Positions 26,446 to 38,600 of a stretch of DNA of 64,000 bases are shown piece after piece. Both the position numbers and the translations under genes were made by a program. Where the stretch lies: the NCBI GenBank assembly GCA_015956445.1, contig WIUZ02000008.1, positions 1,116,001-1,180,000 on the forward strand, given 5' to 3'. Source of the DNA: Thelephora terrestris. Lineage: Eukaryota > Basidiomycota > Agaricomycetes > Thelephorales > Thelephoraceae. The notes under the pieces are model-generated. The model was not told the origin of the DNA and ran no database searches. It saw only the letters and a program-made list of their open reading frames with translations. The first letter of the stretch is position 1. Every line of letters begins with the position of its first letter.

Positions 26446-26453
26446 TATATAAG
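26446..26453 (+). promoter_or_regulatory. TATA box of the small membrane protein gene
   Basis: TATATAAG lies about 95 bp upstream of the ATG at 26545, a good distance for a core promoter with a short leader. It is followed by a C/A-rich stretch that would be the 5' UTR. Confidence 0.6.
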
Positions 26454-26544
26454 ACAGCATGGGGCGACTTTGAATATTTTATTCCTACAAACCCACCAAA
26501 CCCTCCACCCCTTGTACTTACGACCCGACCACAGCCTGTCCATA

Positions 26545-26859
26545 ATGGTGAGCATTCCCGGTTCTTTAGAGGATGATATACAAACGCTACTTCCAGGGCT
26601 CTGTTGTTTCTGCTATTGGCGGCATTATCGGTACTATCGTGTCCGCCATCACCAGTGTTATCCTTATCATCGTCAACTCTATCGTAGCGGTGAGTGACCC
26701 ATTGGTATCCATTCCTCGACTGCGCTGAAGCTTAGGCTTGTTCTGCAGGTTCTTGTGCTGATTTGGGACTTGATTGTTGACATCTTGTGTTGCCGCTGCT
26801 GCTCTGGGCGTAGGAGAGTTGGAACACGGAGTAGGTTTGGAAGATCCTCTCGGTACTGA
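26545..26859 (+). CDS. small hydrophobic membrane protein, 68 aa
   Basis: Three exons: 26545-26547 (the ATG alone), 26597-26689 and 26749-26859, joining in phase to 68 residues. The first 50 residues are a Gly/Ile/Val-rich hydrophobic stretch (GSVVSAIGGIIGTIVSAITS, then another hydrophobic segment) that would form one or two membrane passes. A CCRCC cluster and an Arg-rich tail (RRRVGTRSRFGRSSRY) follow, which should sit on the cytosolic side. Small proteins of this layout are common in mushroom genomes, but I know no function. A good TATA box lies upstream. The open frame running on from the ATG without splicing lacks this pattern and is rejected. Confidence 0.75.
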
Positions 26860-27645
26860 AGCTGAAACAGAACCAAAAACCCCTTGCGAACGATGTCACC
26901 GTTCCCGTTCTCTGTGTCTCGTCACCATGCCTTACGATACTTTGATGCCTCTATGACAACCCAGACCGATAACTAGTACCCCTTGTATTACTCAATGACT
27001 ACCTATAAGGTTAACCATACTCGTCAAGTTTATAGTCGCGATCGAGGCCTTTGCTTGGGCTGAGGGTTTTTCGAACCAATCGGATTGAATTCCGTAAATT
27101 CGATCTCCGATGAAGACCTGCGGAAATATCCCAAGTTTCCTTCCTCATCCCCATCATCAAGGTCTCGCTCGCACTAGCCAATCCTCGATTCCTCAGGACT
27201 CGGATACACAAACTTCTTTCCCTGTCTCTCTCCCCTCTGCATGTTCAAGTTCTTGGCGAGATAGGCTAGGTGGGAGCGTTGTACTCACGAATCCTATGCC
27301 TGACCTGCGCCCCGAAAATTCAAGACGCCGATACGACCAGGGTTGTGGCTCGATTTTCTATCTCCCCTCTGCTCGATTCTTTCCGGTCCTATGCCTCAGC
27401 TCTCTGAGTATAATCTTTTGACCACTGCACCGGGACCTTGACCTCTTTCCCCGCACGACGTATCCATTAGGCCCATAGCATTTCCAGCTTCGGGCGGTCA
27501 ATTCTGCCCTTGGCGTGATTCTCGGTCTCACTGACAGCGACACAGTCTTGGTCTCTTCTCCCCCAACACGTGACCCTGCTGCCTGCCCTCAACAAAGTTC
27601 CCACGCACGGTCGCTCCCGAGTCGCTCCTCTCCACAACGATCACG
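26860..27645. other. intergenic, upstream of copper transporter
   Basis: No gene seen. It contains the 3' region of the small membrane protein gene and the presumed promoter and leader of the Ctr gene. A GATA-type site (AGATAGG) occurs near 27259. A single short motif like this is weak evidence of regulation. Confidence 0.5.
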
Positions 27646-28280
27646 ATGGCTTTCCCGGTGTTACTCTATGCCTCGGTGATATGCCTCTTTCCATCATTAG
27701 TACTCGCCCACGATGGGATGAATATGGGGGATATGGGAAGCATGGATAGCATGGGGGGCGCAACGGGAGGTGGAACCACAAAAATGTACCTTCATTTCAC
27801 CCCAGGTGATAGCGTTCTCTTTGGACCTTGGATGCCGCAAACAGGTCAGGCGGTCTTCGGGACGTGTGTAGGATTGTTCATGCTGGCTATGGTCGATAGG
27901 TGGTTTTCGGCAACGTCAGCTGTCATGAATGCATATTGGAACAAGAGGTGAGCATAGATGCCAGGTTTGGCCTTGCTTTTAGCTGATCCTGCCTTTGCAG
28001 GGTTGCGAGGGCTCCGCCAAGCGAGCTCAAGGCAATTTTGTCGTCACTTCCTCCCTTCGTTCCCAGATACGATATACCTCGGGGGATTGCCTCGCTTGGG
28101 ACGCAGTCTGTGCATTTTACCCTGATGCTCATCGTCATGTGAGTATTGCGCGATTGTGTGGGAATTCGTATACCGATGAAAAAGAACAGGACACAGAACG
28201 CCTCGTTCATCATATCCATCATCCTGGGCCTTGGGTTTGGGGAGATGTTATTCGGCCGATATGCCACTCAAATCTCCTAA
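27646..28280 (+). CDS. Ctr-family high-affinity copper transporter
   Basis: Imports Cu(I) at a membrane. Exons 27646-27947, 28001-28138 and 28190-28280 join to 176 residues, a usual Ctr length. A signal-peptide-like N terminus (MAFPVLLYASVICLFPSLVLA) precedes a Met/His-rich segment (HDGMNMGDMGSMDSMGG) of the kind that binds copper outside the membrane. TM1 covers about GQAVFGTCVGLFMLAMV. TM2 carries the MXXXM filter (MLIVM) and TM3 the GXXXG packing motif (GLGFG), followed by EMLFGRY. The tail is short and lacks the Cys cluster of some Ctr proteins. The next gene downstream on the same strand is a ferric/cupric reductase, which would supply the reduced metal. Confidence 0.92.
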
Positions 28281-28938
28281 AATTGCCTCCAGCTCATGAA
28301 GTCTCGATTTCGTTAGTCCCACTTTTGCCGTCGTGTATCCAATTTTATCTGCACCAACCAAAGAACTGTACATACGGTAATAAACCGGCTGATGCCTCGC
28401 GGTGAAGGTATCAAGAAAAGAATAAGCCCGTCGCCCCTTTTACGGCTATTATACGCCTTCCCTCGAGTGCAGTTGCCTTCCTGCCCGCCCTCTGGAAACC
28501 CTTGAGGCTTGGAAAATCTCCAAGGAGAGCAGAAATCGATTCAAATGAGTGAATAGGCTCACGTCCGGGGACCTCATTGCTCAAGGTGTGATGGTAGTTG
28601 ATAGGGTTTGCATGTTATAAATAGGACTGGGGGGTTTTGTAGCACCGGCGACGCCTCACATCCTGAGGAAATTCCAAGTACACTGTCGCGGTCAGGTTGT
28701 CACGAGGTCACCAAGCATACTTAGCGTCAACGGTCAACGTAACGATCGCGGGCCGGTCAATGCGTGAAAAAACTTTTTCACCAATGTTTGCTCGGTCCAA
28801 ACACGCCAGGTTCCCTAGGCATGTCTCTCTTTTCGACCTTCCATCACATCCACAACGCTTCCCTCCGTCGCCTTCGCTAGACTCTAAGATCCTGCACTGA
28901 GTCGAAATCTCACGCGAAGCGATCATATTGCCTAAACC
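28281..28938. other. intergenic between Ctr and reductase
   Basis: No gene seen. It holds the Ctr 3' region and the reductase promoter. A TATA-like TATAAATA lies at 28616-28623, about 320 bp before the reductase ATG, and a GATA-type site (TGATAGG) lies just upstream of it near 28600. Confidence 0.5.
28616..28623 (+). promoter_or_regulatory. possible TATA box of the reductase gene
   Basis: TATAAATA with flanking G/C-rich sequence, about 320 bp upstream of the start codon. The long distance implies a long leader, so the assignment is tentative. Confidence 0.35.
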
Positions 28939-31018
28939 ATGGCTCAGATCCCTGCTTCCCTCCAGCAATACGAGTATGTAAATCTCTTCATTGCTCCATG
29001 GGATTCTTGTTTATCATCCTCCCACTCAGTTCGTATGTAACAGATCCGCAGTGGGCTCGGAAGTTCACCATTGCGTGGACCTCCGTTGTCGCGGCTGGCG
29101 TCATCGCCTCTCTCCCACACTTATACAGATCCGTGAGACAGGGAAGGGCATTAACCCACATGTTCGGTGTCACGGAGTCATGGGAGACAAGAGAATACGT
29201 CCCTGTCGAAGAAAGACAGCCGTCAAAGCGTGCAAAGTCGCGGAAATTCTGGATGGCCATCATGCGTGCGAGGGCCATCTTCGCTTGGACCTTGCCTGGA
29301 TTTGATATCAGTGTTGGTCAAAGTGAGCGAGATTTATTCAAAATTCTGGCCACATTCACACGCGTCACCCTAGTTCTATTGATAGCGGGGTACTTTGCCA
29401 CGCTAGTGTGTTGTATCTTGCTCGGCTCCGAGCTCTCCGTAAACTCCAATAGGGCTGGTCAGAAAATCCAACAGTTGTACACCAAATCACCCCATCTCAC
29501 TGAATCTTAGGCTTTCTGGGAGTCGCCCAACTCCCGGTTATATTCCTGTTCGCGTCAAAGAATTCAATCATCTCCTTTCTCTCTCCTGGTCATGGGTACG
29601 AGAAGCTGAACTTCGTTCACCGGTGGGCTGGACGTGGGCTGTTCCTTGCAATCGCCATCCACGGTAGCATATGGATCACCATAGATCTGAGGTACAACCT
29701 TCCCATAATCGGTCAACAAAAGGAGACCTCGGGTATCTCAGCGTTTGGGGTGCTTTGTATTATCGTCCTGACGAGCATCCTCCCAGTCAGGAGGTGGTTC
29801 TATCAAGGTTTCTTCTTCGTACAGTAAGTGGAGCTGGATGGCGGTTTCGCTTTGGGTTTTCTCACCAGTCGTGTAGCACGCTCGGATATGCTGCATTTTT
29901 TGTCGCGGCCTGCGTTCATACACCCTACGTGGTACCGTGGATCTTCCCGTGTCTTGCGTTTTACGGGTTAGATCTGCTCTTTAAGATGATCAGATCGAGG
30001 GTGAAGGATGCGGTACTTGTTCCTGTCGGGAACCAGATGACCTTGGTACGGATTGATGGTTTTTATTCCTTTGGAAGCCCTTAACCCGAAGATTAGATAA
30101 ACGTCCACGATTGTGACCAAGGTTGGCAAGCCGGCCAACATGTTCGTTTGAGGATATTTTTCGATGGAAGGATGTTTGAATCCCACCCTTTGACGATTCT
30201 CAACGCCCCTGCTCCTGTATCAAATATCTCTTCTCGAACCCTTGATTTGGGCTCAAGAGCGGTCGGAGATTGGTCAAGGGCGTTGCACGCATATGCGCAA
30301 CGCGAGGGGGATCTGATACTCGCCGCTACAGACAAGGAGAAATCGCAGGACGGCCAAACCATTGGAATTCCTGTTCAAGTCATGATCGATGGACCGTATG
30401 GCGGATGTAGCATTGATCTAGGGGAGTACGAAAGCGTGCTACTGTTCAGCGGAGGGTCAGGGGTCACGTTCACACTCGGGATGCTGGATGATATTGTTGG
30501 AAGAGTAGTAAAGCTTGGGAGGAGAGGTGGAGAGCGGACAAAAAGGATTGAGTTTGCGTGGTGCATTCGGTCATTCGGTGGGTACAGCCATCGGTGTGCT
30601 TGTAATCGATCCTTCGCTCAACAAAACGACCGCAGGCCATATCCAGTGGGTCGCACCAATGTTGATGGACATCGCTACCGTGGTTGCAGAGTCCTCCTCG
30701 CTCGACCTGCACATCACAATCTTTGTTACGTGTCTCTGTGACCCTGACGCGGTACCCCCAATCCCGAATTGCGATGTGACATTGGAATCGGAGAGACCTT
30801 CCGTTCGTCAACTGATCAACGACCTAATCGCTCCTCCTGTGGATGACGCAGCGGACCAGTTGAGATGGGTAGGCCTGGGAGGGGGGTTAGGTATATGCGC
30901 GAGTGGGCCAAGAGGATTGACGAGGGAAGTGTCGAACGTTGTGGCGAAGTTGAGCTTGAGCACGAGTGTTGATGAAATCGGAGGTATAGCATTGCACACT
31001 GAAACCTTTGTGCTGTAG
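28939..31018 (+). CDS. FRE-type ferric/cupric reductase
   Basis: Plasma-membrane flavocytochrome that passes electrons from NADPH through FAD and two hemes to Fe(III) or Cu(II) outside the cell. Exons 28939-28973, 29030-29457, 29511-29823, 29877-30045, 30097-30577 and 30636-31018 join in phase to 602 residues, typical of the family. The ferric-reductase membrane domain shows both heme histidine pairs with 13-residue spacing: HRWAGRGLFLAIAIH and, in the next helix, HTLGYAAFFVAACVH. The FAD-binding domain has the HPLT variant of HPFT. The NADPH domain has GGSGVTFTLGML and ends near GICASGPRGL. The first exon is only 35 nt; joining to the acceptor at 29029 gives QYDSYVTDPQWARKF, as in relatives. 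It follows the Ctr copper transporter in tandem. Confidence 0.93.
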
Positions 31019-31225
31019 TTGTCACGTATTAACGAAGGTTGTGCCGTTTACCCGTCCGCTATGTTGCGAAGGTATTTCCCTTGAGACACTCGCTCACCCG
31101 GGGCGACACAGGCTATCCCCATTGGTGTCCCTGCGACGCGTGTTTTGGGCGCCGAATATTAACGCCGCGATATTTAAATCTGTTTCGGGAAAGTCCGAAA
31201 GATAACCTTTCTTTCACAGCTCCCG

Positions 31226-33140
31226 ATGCAGGCTGAGCAGAGAGAACCGCAGGGTGCGTCGCAGGCCGACAACATCCCTGGGATTATGGTTGAGCTGCAG
31301 GCATGGACAAATTTTATGTGTTCACCTTCCGTACGTTGCTTCCAGACCAGAGCATATCATACCCGGAAACGCTGACATTGCCGCCACACTCTAGGCTGGG
31401 GGAACGCAAGGTCATGAGAAGGAGTACTCTGACAAGGTACGACTGAATGAGGAATTATTGTAGAGTTGTCTTCTCATAATGCTCTAGCTTCGACTCGCCG
31501 AAAGGACTCTTTCAGACGCCGCGCTCAGACTTCGAGCTGCAATAAATGACACCTGTCCCGTTCACAAGCTCCCTCCAGAAATTCTTACACGTTGCTTCAG
31601 CTACTTCACCCCCTTCTTCCCTCTCACCCTGGGCCCTGAGAAGCCCCAGCACAAGTGCATCCCCATCGTCCACGTTTGCAAACGCTGGAGAGAGGTCGCG
31701 ATCGGTTTCTCCGGACTATGGAATCGGTTCGAGTGCACACGACCAGAGATACTCGACATGTACCTCAAGCGGTCAGGGATTCTACAGTTGGAAATCTGCC
31801 TGCAGACCATTGGGCAGAGGTTTCGCCAGACGTTAAAGAGGCCCAATGAATCAAATCTGAAGATGTTTGATCTGCTGGCCCCTCTGAGCCCCCGGATTCG
31901 CAGTCTCGTAATCCACAAGCAATGGATTCCCTCCCACAATCAGTGCCGGTTTATAGAAGGGTCTCTGCCGGAGTTAGAAACCTTGTCGATCACATCTGAT
32001 ATTGGTTGGGAGACTTGCGGTACAGACGAACCTGGGAGGCGGCTAAAAGAATTATTCAATGGTGGACTGCCTCGCATGCGGCAATTATTTATTCCAGAGG
32101 CTACCCCTTGGCCCAACAACAACTTCAAGAATCTCACGCTCATCTGCCTTTACAACCAATCTGGGCTCGAGGAAGAACTCCCCGAACTGTTGCAAATGCT
32201 ACGGGAGAGCCGAGGCCTCGAGGAGCTATATCTCCGCCAACATGAGAACAGCGATTGGATACACGATCCTCCCTCAAATCCGGGCCCGGTGTTTGCCGCA
32301 TACACGCTTCGAAAGCTGCGGCTCCATAATTTCAGCGTTGAAGCAATGGAATGCATCCTCTCCACCATGCGTTTGCAACCGAACGGGGTTGCAGTCAACA
32401 TATCAGATACAGCGATATGGGAAGACACGTTGCCTCGGATCCTCCAACTGTTCCCCTCAGGATTTTCCCTGCACAACGCGGAAAAGCTCGAGGTCTACTA
32501 CCAAAGCAAAGAAGTCTTTGGGTTCATGTATTCTTGTTCCGGAGGTTCACTGAGGCTCGGCGGCGGCATAGTGATCTATGAGGACAAAGACCAAAGGACA
32601 GCGGCGATTGGCTCGTTTCGGTACATCTTCCAGGAATGTGCACAAACCATCAAGGAACTGTATATCCACGATTACAGCAACCGGGAGGAGGGATACATCT
32701 TCGACGATTTCTCTTGTTTCAACTTGGAGAAGCTCGTTCTCGGGGCCCCATACGCCAACATTCACGATCGTTTCTTTGAGGTCTTGAACCCAGAGAATCC
32801 GGAGATTCAGAACCTCCCTGCTCCACGGCTACAGTCACTCTCGATCCATGGACTCCATTTGCAATCTACGTTGGAACAACTCATTGGGTTGTGTGAAGCA
32901 CGATTCAAGATGGGTCATCCCCTGCAGGAGGTTTCGGTAAAATATGAGAGCACTGTGGCGGTGGATGTACCAGAGTGGATGACGAGGATGTGTGCTTCGT
33001 CGCCGATTCCTATCCACGTTGGCGTCGTGAGAGAGCTTGAAGACCAGGTAATGGAACTTCCGGTGGTTTGCACGAAGGATCCGGAAATTTGGTGGCCATC
33101 ATGGAAAGAAGCGATCGATGCCTACCAGTGGGAGAGCTAG
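31226..33140 (+). CDS. F-box domain protein (Agaricomycete expanded family)
   Basis: Putative substrate-recognition subunit of an SCF ubiquitin ligase. Exons 31226-31330, 31395-31436 and 31488-33140 join to 599 residues. The F-box lies near residues 75-125: HKLPPEILTRCFSYF, then CIPIVHVCKRWREVA and LWNRFECTRPEIL. The remaining 470 residues look leucine-rich-repeat-like (LPELETLSI, LRKLRLHNF, LQSLSIHGL) and would bind the substrate. A duplicated, broken copy follows directly, and 5' sequence of a third copy lies near 57.9 kb. The substrate cannot be told from sequence. Confidence 0.85.
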
Positions 33141-33553
33141 AATACACATACACATGTATCTTTTCTAGACACGTTGAACGCTTCACAATGGTAGCTACCA
33201 CGGGTCACTTCTCCTAGATTTTCACTTCGCTGCTTGCCCCCAGAGGTTACCCTGAAAAGTGTGGCAAGGCTGGAGGTACGCCATTGCTCCGGCGGGCTCT
33301 TCGGGAGCACCTTCCGTGAAGCCCGCTGGATTTTGTCGAGGGTTCACGTCTCTCGTGTTTTGACAATAAAAATACCGTTCTACTTCTCGGCCTAGTCTGT
33401 GGCGCATCTCCTGCGGGACTGTGCCTCGGGCGCCAAATGGAAGTGCCTTCGAAGCCGTGGGGTACGGAAGGATACGCAGAGAGTCACACGCGCCGGAAGT
33501 CACCGCTGGAGCATTCCGGGAAAGTCCGAGGATAACCCTACTTTCAACCCCCA
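33141..33553. other. intergenic between F-box duplicates
   Basis: No gene. The last 60 bases before 33554 resemble the region just upstream of the 31226 start (both contain GGAAAGTCCGA followed by a similar ACTTTC-containing stretch), so the duplication took in the proximal promoter. Confidence 0.6.
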
Positions 33554-35434
33554 ATGTGTTCTGGGCGGAACGGACTGCAGGACATGACACAGGCCGACAA
33601 CGATCTTAGGATCCCGGATGAGTTGCAGGTGTGGTCAAATTTCGTGTGTTCACCCGCCGTACGTTGCATCCAAATTTGAGCTTCCGACACCTGGCACACT
33701 GACATTGTTGCGTATATTCAGGGCCGGGAAAGGCAAGGTAGCGAGAAGGAGTACTCAGACAAGGTATGGCTGAATGTCGAACTTTTATTGAGCAACTTCT
33801 TACAATGTTCCAGCTTCGACTCGCCGAACGGACTCTTTTGGAGGTCGCGGTGACGGTCAGACTCCGACATGCCATGAATCGCACCTGTTCCGTCAAAAAC
33901 TCCCTCCAGAAGTTCTCGCACGTTGCTTCATCCCCCTCATCTCTGACCCCCCTCTCACCGCGGCCACTCGAGACCCTGACTACGGCTGCATCCCCGTCGC
34001 CCACGTTTGCAAACACTGGAGAGAGGTCGCGTTCGGTTTCTCCGAACTATGGAATCGAATCGAGTTCACGTGACCAGGGATGCTCGACATGCACCTCAGG
34101 CTTTCAGGGTCTCGACTGTTGGATATCCGCTTGCATGGCGTTGGACCCCGGTTTTTACAGTCGCTCCCGGAGCCATACGAATTGGATCTGAAGATGACCG
34201 GTTTACCGGCCAATATAAGCCCACGTGTTCGCACTCTTGTAATTCACCAGGCATGGATCTGTAGACAGTGCCAGTTTCCCGAGGGTTCTCTGCCGGAGCT
34301 CGAAACGTTGTCGATCACGTCCAACAACGGTTTGTGGGACGGGAGTTACCCATCTTCTGGGGAGCGGCTGGAAGACTTATTCAAGGGCGGGCTGCCTCGA
34401 CATCGTCGATTGTTTGTCGCAGAGCTCACCCCGTGGCCCAACGATGACTTCAAGAATCTCACGCTCATCTGCCTTTACAATCAATCTTCCCTGGAGGAAG
34501 AACTCCCTGAATTGCTGCACATGCTGCGGGGGAGCCGGGCTTGGAGGAACTGTTCCTGCGCCAACATGATAGAAGCGGTCATACGAAAGACCCTCCCCCG
34601 AACCCCGGCCCAGCGTTCTCTGGTACTCGCTTCGTTAATTGCGGCTATATAATTTCAGCGTCGTGGCCACAGAATGCATCCTCTCCACCATGCGTTTGCA
34701 ATCGAACGGGGCTGCGGTCAACATAGAAGATACAGCGATGCGGGAAGACACCTTGCCCCGGATCCTCCAACTGTTCCCACCGGAATCTTCCCTGGGCAGC
34801 GCGAAAAAGCTCGGGATCTATTACGATAGTCAAAAGTTCTTGGGATTCATATGTTCTTGCGCGGGAGGTTCGCTGAGGTTCGATGGTAGATTGACGCGGT
34901 TTGGGACTGAAGGCACAAGACCGTCGATGCTTCCTTCCTTCCGGTACATCTTCCAGGAATGCGCACAAAATCTCAGGGAACTATATATCCACAACTATCA
35001 CGGTGGGAAGGAGGGATCCCCCTCCGACAATCTCTCCCGCCTCAAATTGGAGAAGCTTTTTTTTAGTGGCAATGCATGCCCTTCCGCATCGTTTCCTTCA
35101 GGCGCTGAACCCAGAGGATCCAGAAATTGGGACGCCGCTGCTCCACGGAATGTACGCGCCAGGTGATCTGAAACAGCTCATTGAGTTGTGCGAAGCACGA
35201 TCCAAGACGGACCACCCCTTCCAGGAGATTTCAGTAGGGTACCACCGAGGCTTTGGAGTTTCAGATGTAAGAGAGTGGATAAAAATGTGTGCTTCGCCAC
35301 TTCCTATCCACGTCGAAAAGGCGGTCAGGTGGGAAAGGCATCTGATGGAGCTTCCTGCGGTTTGCACGGACGAGCGGGAAAGTTGGTGGCCATCATGGGA
35401 AACAGGGTTCGGCCTCTACTCAAGTGAAAGCTAA
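33554..35434 (+). pseudogene. frameshifted duplicate of the F-box gene
   Basis: Collinear with the gene at 31226-33140 over its full length, including both small introns (donor GTACGT after the first exon, GTATGG after DK). The frame breaks near 33890, where a base is missing relative to the intact copy just before the LPPEVL F-box motif. An in-frame TGA follows the LWNRIEFT block, near 34071. Another shift occurs near 34535 (after MLRGSR). Further breaks lie beyond 35050, where a run of T (CTTTTTTTT) interrupts the leucine-rich region. The C-terminal part from ICASPLPIHVEK-like sequence to the stop at 35434 is still readable. It is most simply a decaying tandem copy. Confidence 0.85.
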
Positions 35435-36588
35435 ATCCTCTACACTTGTATCTAATCCTGTTACGTTGAACGATTTGCGGTAGCATGTGAGGGGGCATGA
35501 ATACCGGTTTGTTTGAATTCTCTACGCAGAGGTTTTGCGAAACGCTGGAGCATCACCACGCCATAACTTGGAAGAACACTTGAATCTTGTCTCTGAACTG
35601 AAACGACTCACTGTGCTGTGCGGAGAACGACGGCTCTTCCCTCCGCAGATGGCGAGGTTGTGTAGTTCGTCCTCGATTCCCAGCCGCATGATCAGCAATC
35701 GGAAAGAATGGAGCGGACGGGCGGCGTTCAACGCCGATTCAGCGGTGGAGGTTGGAGGATACAGTTGCTACCTCAGGATCCGCCAACGCCTCTAATATAT
35801 AATACTACAGTTAACAGTCTCGAAACTATTCTAACTCCCATTACATGCTGCTTGCACGTTCAGAGCAATACTACTCCACGGTGCGTCATGATCGATATAT
35901 CCACCAGCCACCCACCTCTCTCTATTGCTTACAATTCACGCCGACTCTAAGTACTGTCTCTCGTCAGAATCCCCTTTGGTACCAAGGAAGTCTGCTAAGC
36001 TGCGCAAAAGCTTCCCTGGATCTTGGAATGCATGAGTCCAAGCCGTTCGCGTTGCTCCCTTCCGCTGAGGTACGCGGCAGGAAGGAGGTGGCTCTGGCGA
36101 TCGCCCTATTTTCTGGCAACTTCAAGTCCCAGAATCCGCCCAGCCTTCCACGGATGGTTGATCCGAGGTTCCAGCCAGAATACTGGGCGCTTTGCTTTTT
36201 TTAGCCAGACTGGACTCTATATGTGTCTCACACACCCTTCGTCGGGCGTGTGAAAGCGTCCCTGGTAAAGATTCCCATCTAAGCGACTTCACCATTCGAG
36301 AGATCCCAGCACTTCGTCCCATACTCGATCGCGTCTGTCCGCCCTCTCTTTCCGGTGCTACGTTGGCAGCTGTGGATTCTGGTTTCCCCATAAGCGAGTC
36401 TCTCTCCTTCCGTGCGCCAGTTGCGGTGAAACAATAAACCGAAACGCTTTCAAGGGAACCACCGTAAGTACTCTTCGCACTCCTTCACCATGTTTACAGG
36501 GCTCTGGCTGAAGGTCCGTTTCTGTTTCGGCAGGGAACCACAGATTATCACGATCACAACGCGAGGTACTGCCGATATTGAGTACACG
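35435..36588. other. intergenic with possible F-box C-terminal remnant
   Basis: No intact gene. At about 35520-35795 (+) a stretch reads LVSELKRLTVLCGERR then MARLCSSSSIPS. This resembles the LKQLIELCEAR and ICASPLPI blocks at the end of the two F-box copies just upstream, so it may be the worn end of a third tandem copy. Nothing is recognised between 35800 and the metacaspase start. Confidence 0.4.
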
Positions 36589-38600
36589 ATGGAACCGCAG
36601 GAGGATTACGAGCCACCGTACGCGACTTGACGACGCTTTTCCCTCACTGCGGCTCATCTTTTTGCAGACATTCCGCAGAGTACGCCCACTCCCGGTCGTG
36701 TATTGCGTCGGGGTCTAACCCAGCAGCTTCAGGTCAGGTTTATCGGACGAGGAATGGCAACCCGCAACACTTTTACAAATCACATCCACGCGCGCCCTCG
36801 AAGCGGACAATGTCGGGGATCAGAGGCCCAGCAGGGGGCAGAATAAACTCCGCAGTTCGTCGACCTTCTTGGACATAGACGCCTTACACTCAAAGAACAA
36901 TCGCTTTCAGAGAAGCCGCAAGCTCAACGCGCCGGCTCCGAGTCATCCGATGACGCGCAACAACATTACCAGACCCCACGGCAACATGCTCGACCTCTCA
37001 ACTCCCACGCCCCACAGCGGCATACTGGGCATCCCGGCTCCCACCCCCCGCAACAGCATGCTGGACATCCCAACGCGACACAACCACCTCCGAACCAGGG
37101 GCCAGCTCACACCATTCCCAATATATTCCACTACTCGAGATGTACGGGAAGGAAGAAGGCGGTGTGCGTACGTGTCTCCACATCACTCATCCGCCAAGCA
37201 AAGTTTGAGGAAAAATGGCGCATCCGTTCAGGTCGGAATCAACTATACAGGGTCGAGCAAACCATTGAACGGTTGCGTGAACGATGCCCATAACATTCGT
37301 CAATTCTTAATCAGTAGGTTCACGCTTTCTGCATAAATTCTGGTCCCCCTCCCACGAAGCATTCCACAGAGCATTGGAAGTTCAAATCGCAAGATATCAT
37401 GGTCTTGACGGACGATAGTCGAGATCCTAGGAGGCTTCCAACCAAGACAAATATGCTGAACGCTATGAAGTGGCTGGTAAAAGACGCTAAGGCGCATGAC
37501 TCGCTATTTTTTCATTGTGAGTAATTGACCTAGGTCCTCGCATCGGTTTGCTCATGTTTTTGGAGACTCTGGTCATGGCGGGCGGCTTCCCGACCAAAAA
37601 GGTGACGAAGTCGACGGGTACGACGATGGTGAGTAGATATTACACAGATCATGTTCCGATGTGGTAACAGCCCGTTAGTTATTTTCCCTGTCGACTATGA
37701 GCAAAAGGGTGTAGGGATAATCAACGACGACGTGAGTAAACGTGGTCGCGCTTTTTTCCTCCAATAACTTCAAATAACTCTTAGGTCTTGAACGAGTTGC
37801 TGGTGCACCCTATCCCTGACGGTTGTCGGCTAACTGTGAGTCACCCTGACCCGTCCACTTTTGAAAACGCGTCAATTGACTCGGCGTATAGGCCTTGTTC
37901 GACGTAAGCAACACAGCAACGCGTTCCGGTGATGCACCGCTAACACGTAGCTTCTAAACCAGTCGTGCCATTCAAGCTCTGTCCTTGGTATGGCGTTCCA
38001 CTCAAACGATGTCTATCGTGACTAATGTACAACGCTGTCTAGATCTCGTGTACCTTGTAAGCGCGATGGGATGCGTCGATTTCTAACCCTAATCTCATCC
38101 CTCTCCAGTATCACAGCAACGGGCTTCTCAAGAACAGCCCAGTGTCAGAGAGCTACCGCAAGTCAAAGGGATCTCCAGGGGATGTGGTACGTTCGTCCGT
38201 TGTTGTCGCTACAAGCGGGAGGCGGCCCATTCAATCCAGCTTTGTTAGATCTGCTTCAGCGGATGCGAGGACAACCAGACGAGCGCTGATACGGTAGAAG
38301 GCGGGCTAGCCGTGGGTGCCATGAGTTGGGCATTTATCCAGTGTCTCAGTGCGTTCCCAGTTGATTGTCACTTTCGTAGGGAGGGGGGTAAGCGAACGCT
38401 GAATCTGTCATAGATGCGAACCCAAAACAATCGTACCAGCAACTGCTGAAGAACATTCGGACGCTACTGCGGAAGCACTTCAGCCAGAGACCCCAGCTCT
38501 CAAGTTCACATAGGATTGTGCGAGTTTCGACGCATCACGCTTGTGTCCATCGCTTACAGTATTTTGTTTGCAGAATATCAGAAAGGGTTTCATACTCTAA
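36589..38600 (+). CDS. metacaspase (type I, clan CD cysteine peptidase)
   Basis: Arg/Lys-specific, calcium-dependent cysteine protease linked in fungi to stress response and proteostasis. Fifteen exons, all in phase, give 386 residues: 36589-36617, 36668-36737, 36856-37167, 37232-37313, 37370-37516, 37566-37628, 37679-37731, 37785-37835, 37892-37903, 37963-37987, 38043-38056, 38109-38186, 38249-38342, 38414-38517 and 38574-38600. A Pro/Gln/His-rich prodomain (HPGSHPPQQHAGHPN) precedes the peptidase core VGINYTGSSKPLNGCVNDAHN. The catalytic His is in YSGHGG (from 37566). The catalytic Cys is in DSCHS (Cys codon 37966-37968), with an intron between D and S. The p10-like part has CFSGCEDNQTSADT and GAMSWAFIQYANP. 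Two exons are only 12 and 14 nt. The first two exons, including the start and the GTTTAT donor, are the least certain. Confidence 0.85.
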
